DNA from: G963664835 sp965220775 | GTDB lineage: Bacteria > Chloroflexota > UBA6077 > FW602-bin22 > JBCLEL01 | Reading direction: 5' to 3' | NCBI GenBank assembly: GCA_965220775.1 | Contig: OZ244845.1 | Coordinates: 2,666,001 to 2,730,000, forward strand | DNA length: 64,000 nucleotides | Part shown: one piece after another, positions 62,529-64,000 of the stretch | Layout: each line of letters opens with the position of its first letter | Position numbering within the stretch: the first letter of the stretch is position 1 | The notes under the pieces: model-generated | Databases searched by the model: none | The model's input: only the letters and a program-made list of their open reading frames with translations | What the model was told of the DNA's origin: nothing | Program-made: the position numbers and the translations under genes

Positions 62529-62557
62529 ATTGTAGGCCGCGAACCCAAAAGTCTCAA
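62529..62557 (-). promoter_or_regulatory. Promoter of guaB
   Basis: On the minus strand -35 TTGAGA (62552-62557), 17-base spacer, -10 TACAAT (62529-62534). The predicted start point is about 45 bases before the guaB ATG, leaving space for the GGAGGAG site. Confidence 0.7.
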
Positions 62558-62740
62558 GAATCTTTTCGGACGAAGGCGAGGCATCCACACCTCGATTTGG
62601 CGATCGGCACCGCAGTGGGTCTCGTCGAACCAAACTGCCGGCAATTCTAGGTGAGTTCAAGGGAATTCATTTTCTTTGCGGGGCTTTGCCCGGTTGCACT
62701 CTGACAAACAATTAGCTAATCTCAACTGATTCTGCAACCG

Positions 62741-64000
62741 ATGAGGTGCGTGTTGGCCGAGACTCGAATGCCAGCCCGCAGCCGGAAGCCAGGGGACGTG
62801 GTGATCCGGCGGCAGCGCCTGCGCCCACAGCACATTGCGGTGCGGCCACGCAGGATCGTCAGGCGAGGACCTACTCCACCCATTATCTTGATTGCCGGCT
62901 TCATCGCGCTTATTGCCATAGGTACGGCTTTTCTCAGTCTACCCATAGCCAGCGTCGACGGGGGGTGGACGAATCTGGAAACTTCGCTGTTTACCGCCAC
63001 TTCAGCATCCCTAGTCACCGGTTTGGTGGTTGTAGACACTTCCACCTATTGGAGTGGCTTTGGACAGGCCGTGATACTTATGCTCATCCAGCTTGGTGGG
63101 CTGGGATTCATGACCGGAGCGACTCTGCTCTTCCTGATCGCCGGCCGGCGACTAGGATTGCGCGAGCGAATTCTATTGCGAGACAGTGTAGGGTCATTCG
63201 AGTTGCGTGGAGTCGCCAGCATCGCGGTTCGCATAGCGATCCTGACCCTCATAGTGGAAGCCGTGGGCGCTATCGTACTTCTCGCGAACTTTGCCGCCCA
63301 ATCCGACCAACCCCTTCAGTCCGCCTGGCCGGCTGTATTCCTAGCGGTGTCGGCGTTCAACAACGCCGGCTTTGACCTGTCCGGCGGGTTTCAAAGCCTG
63401 ACGATTCTTCGCGGTGACAACATCTCGCTGTTAGTAATTGCCGTGTTGTGCGTCATCGGCGGTACAGGTTACTTTGTGTTGTCAGAACTCTACCGAAAAC
63501 GTTCGATTGTTCGGCTTTCAATCGACTCGAAGATAGTCTTGAGTGCCATGTTGACATTCTCGGTTTTGGGCGCCGCCGTCATCCTAATCGCTGAACACTC
63601 AAACCCAGCGACATTGGGAGAACTGAGCTGGCCCGAGAAGCTTGTCCATTCTTTTTTTCAATCGATTAGCTCGCGAACTTCCGGTTTCACCACCATTGAC
63701 ATAAGCAAGATGACCGATCATTCTCTTTTCTACACAATCGGACCAATGTTCATAGGCGGAGCATCTGGTTCGACCGCCGGAGGAATAAAGCTCAATACGT
63801 TCACCGTATTGTTATTTGCGATCTTATCGGCGTTGGCGGGGAAAGGCTACGCGAGCGCATTCAAGCGGACGTTGGGAGCGGGGCTGATCAACCGGTCTCT
63901 CACAATCGCGTTGCTCTCCGTCGTGTTGGTCTTCGCATTCGCGTTCACTCTAGCAATAACTGAGGATGTACCATTTCTATGGGTGCTCTTCGAAACGGTG
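62741..64000 (+). CDS. trkH: TrkH/KtrB-family potassium transporter (C-terminus beyond window)
   Basis: Membrane subunit of a Trk/Ktr potassium uptake system; 420 codons visible and open to the window edge. Four pore loops with selectivity-filter glycines can be followed: SASLVTGLVV, SAFNNAGFDL, SSRTSGFTT and GASGSTAGGIK. The N-terminal ~45 residues are Arg-rich (RRQRLRPQH...RPRRIVRRG) and cytoplasmic, unusual for the family, so the true start could be a later GTG or TTG. The cytoplasmic TrkA/KtrA partner is not in view. Confidence 0.92.
   Translation, partial: MRCVLAETRMPARSRKPGDVVIRRQRLRPQHIAVRPRRIVRRGPTPPIILIAGFIALIAIGTAFLSLPIASVDGGWTNLETSLFTATSASLVTGLVVVDTSTYWSGFGQAVILMLIQLGGLGFMTGATLLFLIAGRRLGLRERILLRDSVGSFELRGVASIAVRIAILTLIVEAVGAIVLLANFAAQSDQPLQSAWPAVFLAVSAFNNAGFDLSGGFQSLTILRGDNISLLVIAVLCVIGGTGYFVLSELYRKRSIVRLSIDSKIVLSAMLTFSVLGAAVILIAEHSNPATLGELSWPEKLVHSFFQSISSRTSGFTTIDISKMTDHSLFYTIGPMFIGGASGSTAGGIKLNTFTVLLFAILSALAGKGYASAFKRTLGAGLINRSLTIALLSVVLVFAFAFTLAITEDVPFLWVLFETV

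Overview
The window looks like a chromosome segment of an uncultured aerobic member of the Chloroflexota, most plausibly of the SAR202 type. This is inference from gene content, not from a marker-gene match. The pointers are a Tat-exported lipoprotein binding protein with a Val/Glu/Lys-rich linker, three phytanoyl-CoA dioxygenase (PhyH) family genes, an enolase-superfamily dehydratase, a NurA gene beside a cysteine desulfurase, an LprG-like lipoprotein/MFS pair, CtaA and CtaG haem-copper oxidase factors, frequent GTG/TTG starts, and a strong excess of the hexamer GCCGGC.

Layout. (1) 1-5.7 kb is an accessory defence and toxin-antitoxin zone on the minus strand: partial hsdM, a half-length hsdS behind a consensus promoter that seems to give a leaderless message, MntA/HepT, VapBC, a duplicated and broken second VapBC, and a nuclease remnant cut by repeats. 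(2) 5.7-11.3 kb holds an LprG-like lipoprotein overlapping a DHA2 exporter, tRNA-Phe, an O-antigen-ligase-like protein and a small membrane protein. (3) 11.4-39 kb is a catabolic and envelope region. It has an orphan sugar-type binding lipoprotein behind a promoter with a 10-bp inverted repeat, PhyH, two GH127-like paralogues, SDRs, a radical SAM/DUF2079/glycosyltransferase group, a carboxymuconolactone-decarboxylase-like protein, HpaI-, DapA- and RraA-like aldolases, a zinc alcohol dehydrogenase, a Nudix hydrolase, two more PhyH genes and a galactonate-dehydratase-like enzyme. Together they suggest uptake of a glycoside or modified sugar acid, oxidation, dehydration and aldol cleavage toward pyruvate-level compounds. 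(4) 40-43.8 kb has NurA, a cysteine desulfurase and two structured three-way-junction elements. (5) 44-51.4 kb is central carbon metabolism: glycerate 2-kinase, enolase, an AAC(3)-like protein, then gap-pgk-tpiA and a membrane cytochrome c. (6) 52-64 kb holds a DtxR-family regulator with a visible promoter and operator, a two-domain multicopper oxidase, a ZIP transporter, another VapBC, ctaA, ctaG, a nitrilase-family amidase, guaB and a truncated trkH.

The least explained part is the non-coding fraction. I could delimit two families of small non-autonomous transposable elements from the sequence itself. One has CAGGG-type termini and perfect 10-bp target duplications (two full copies of 531-587 bp plus many fragments). 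The other has GTTCAGATTT-type inverted ends (five copies of 217-337 bp, three of them with 8-9-bp target duplications). The first family carries internal hairpins whose stems show paired compensatory changes. A third repeat, built on TTTGTTTTGCAA, brackets a secreted TIMP/netrin-like protein as direct repeats. Two three-way-junction structures with the same 8-bp closing stem flank the NurA/cysteine desulfurase genes.
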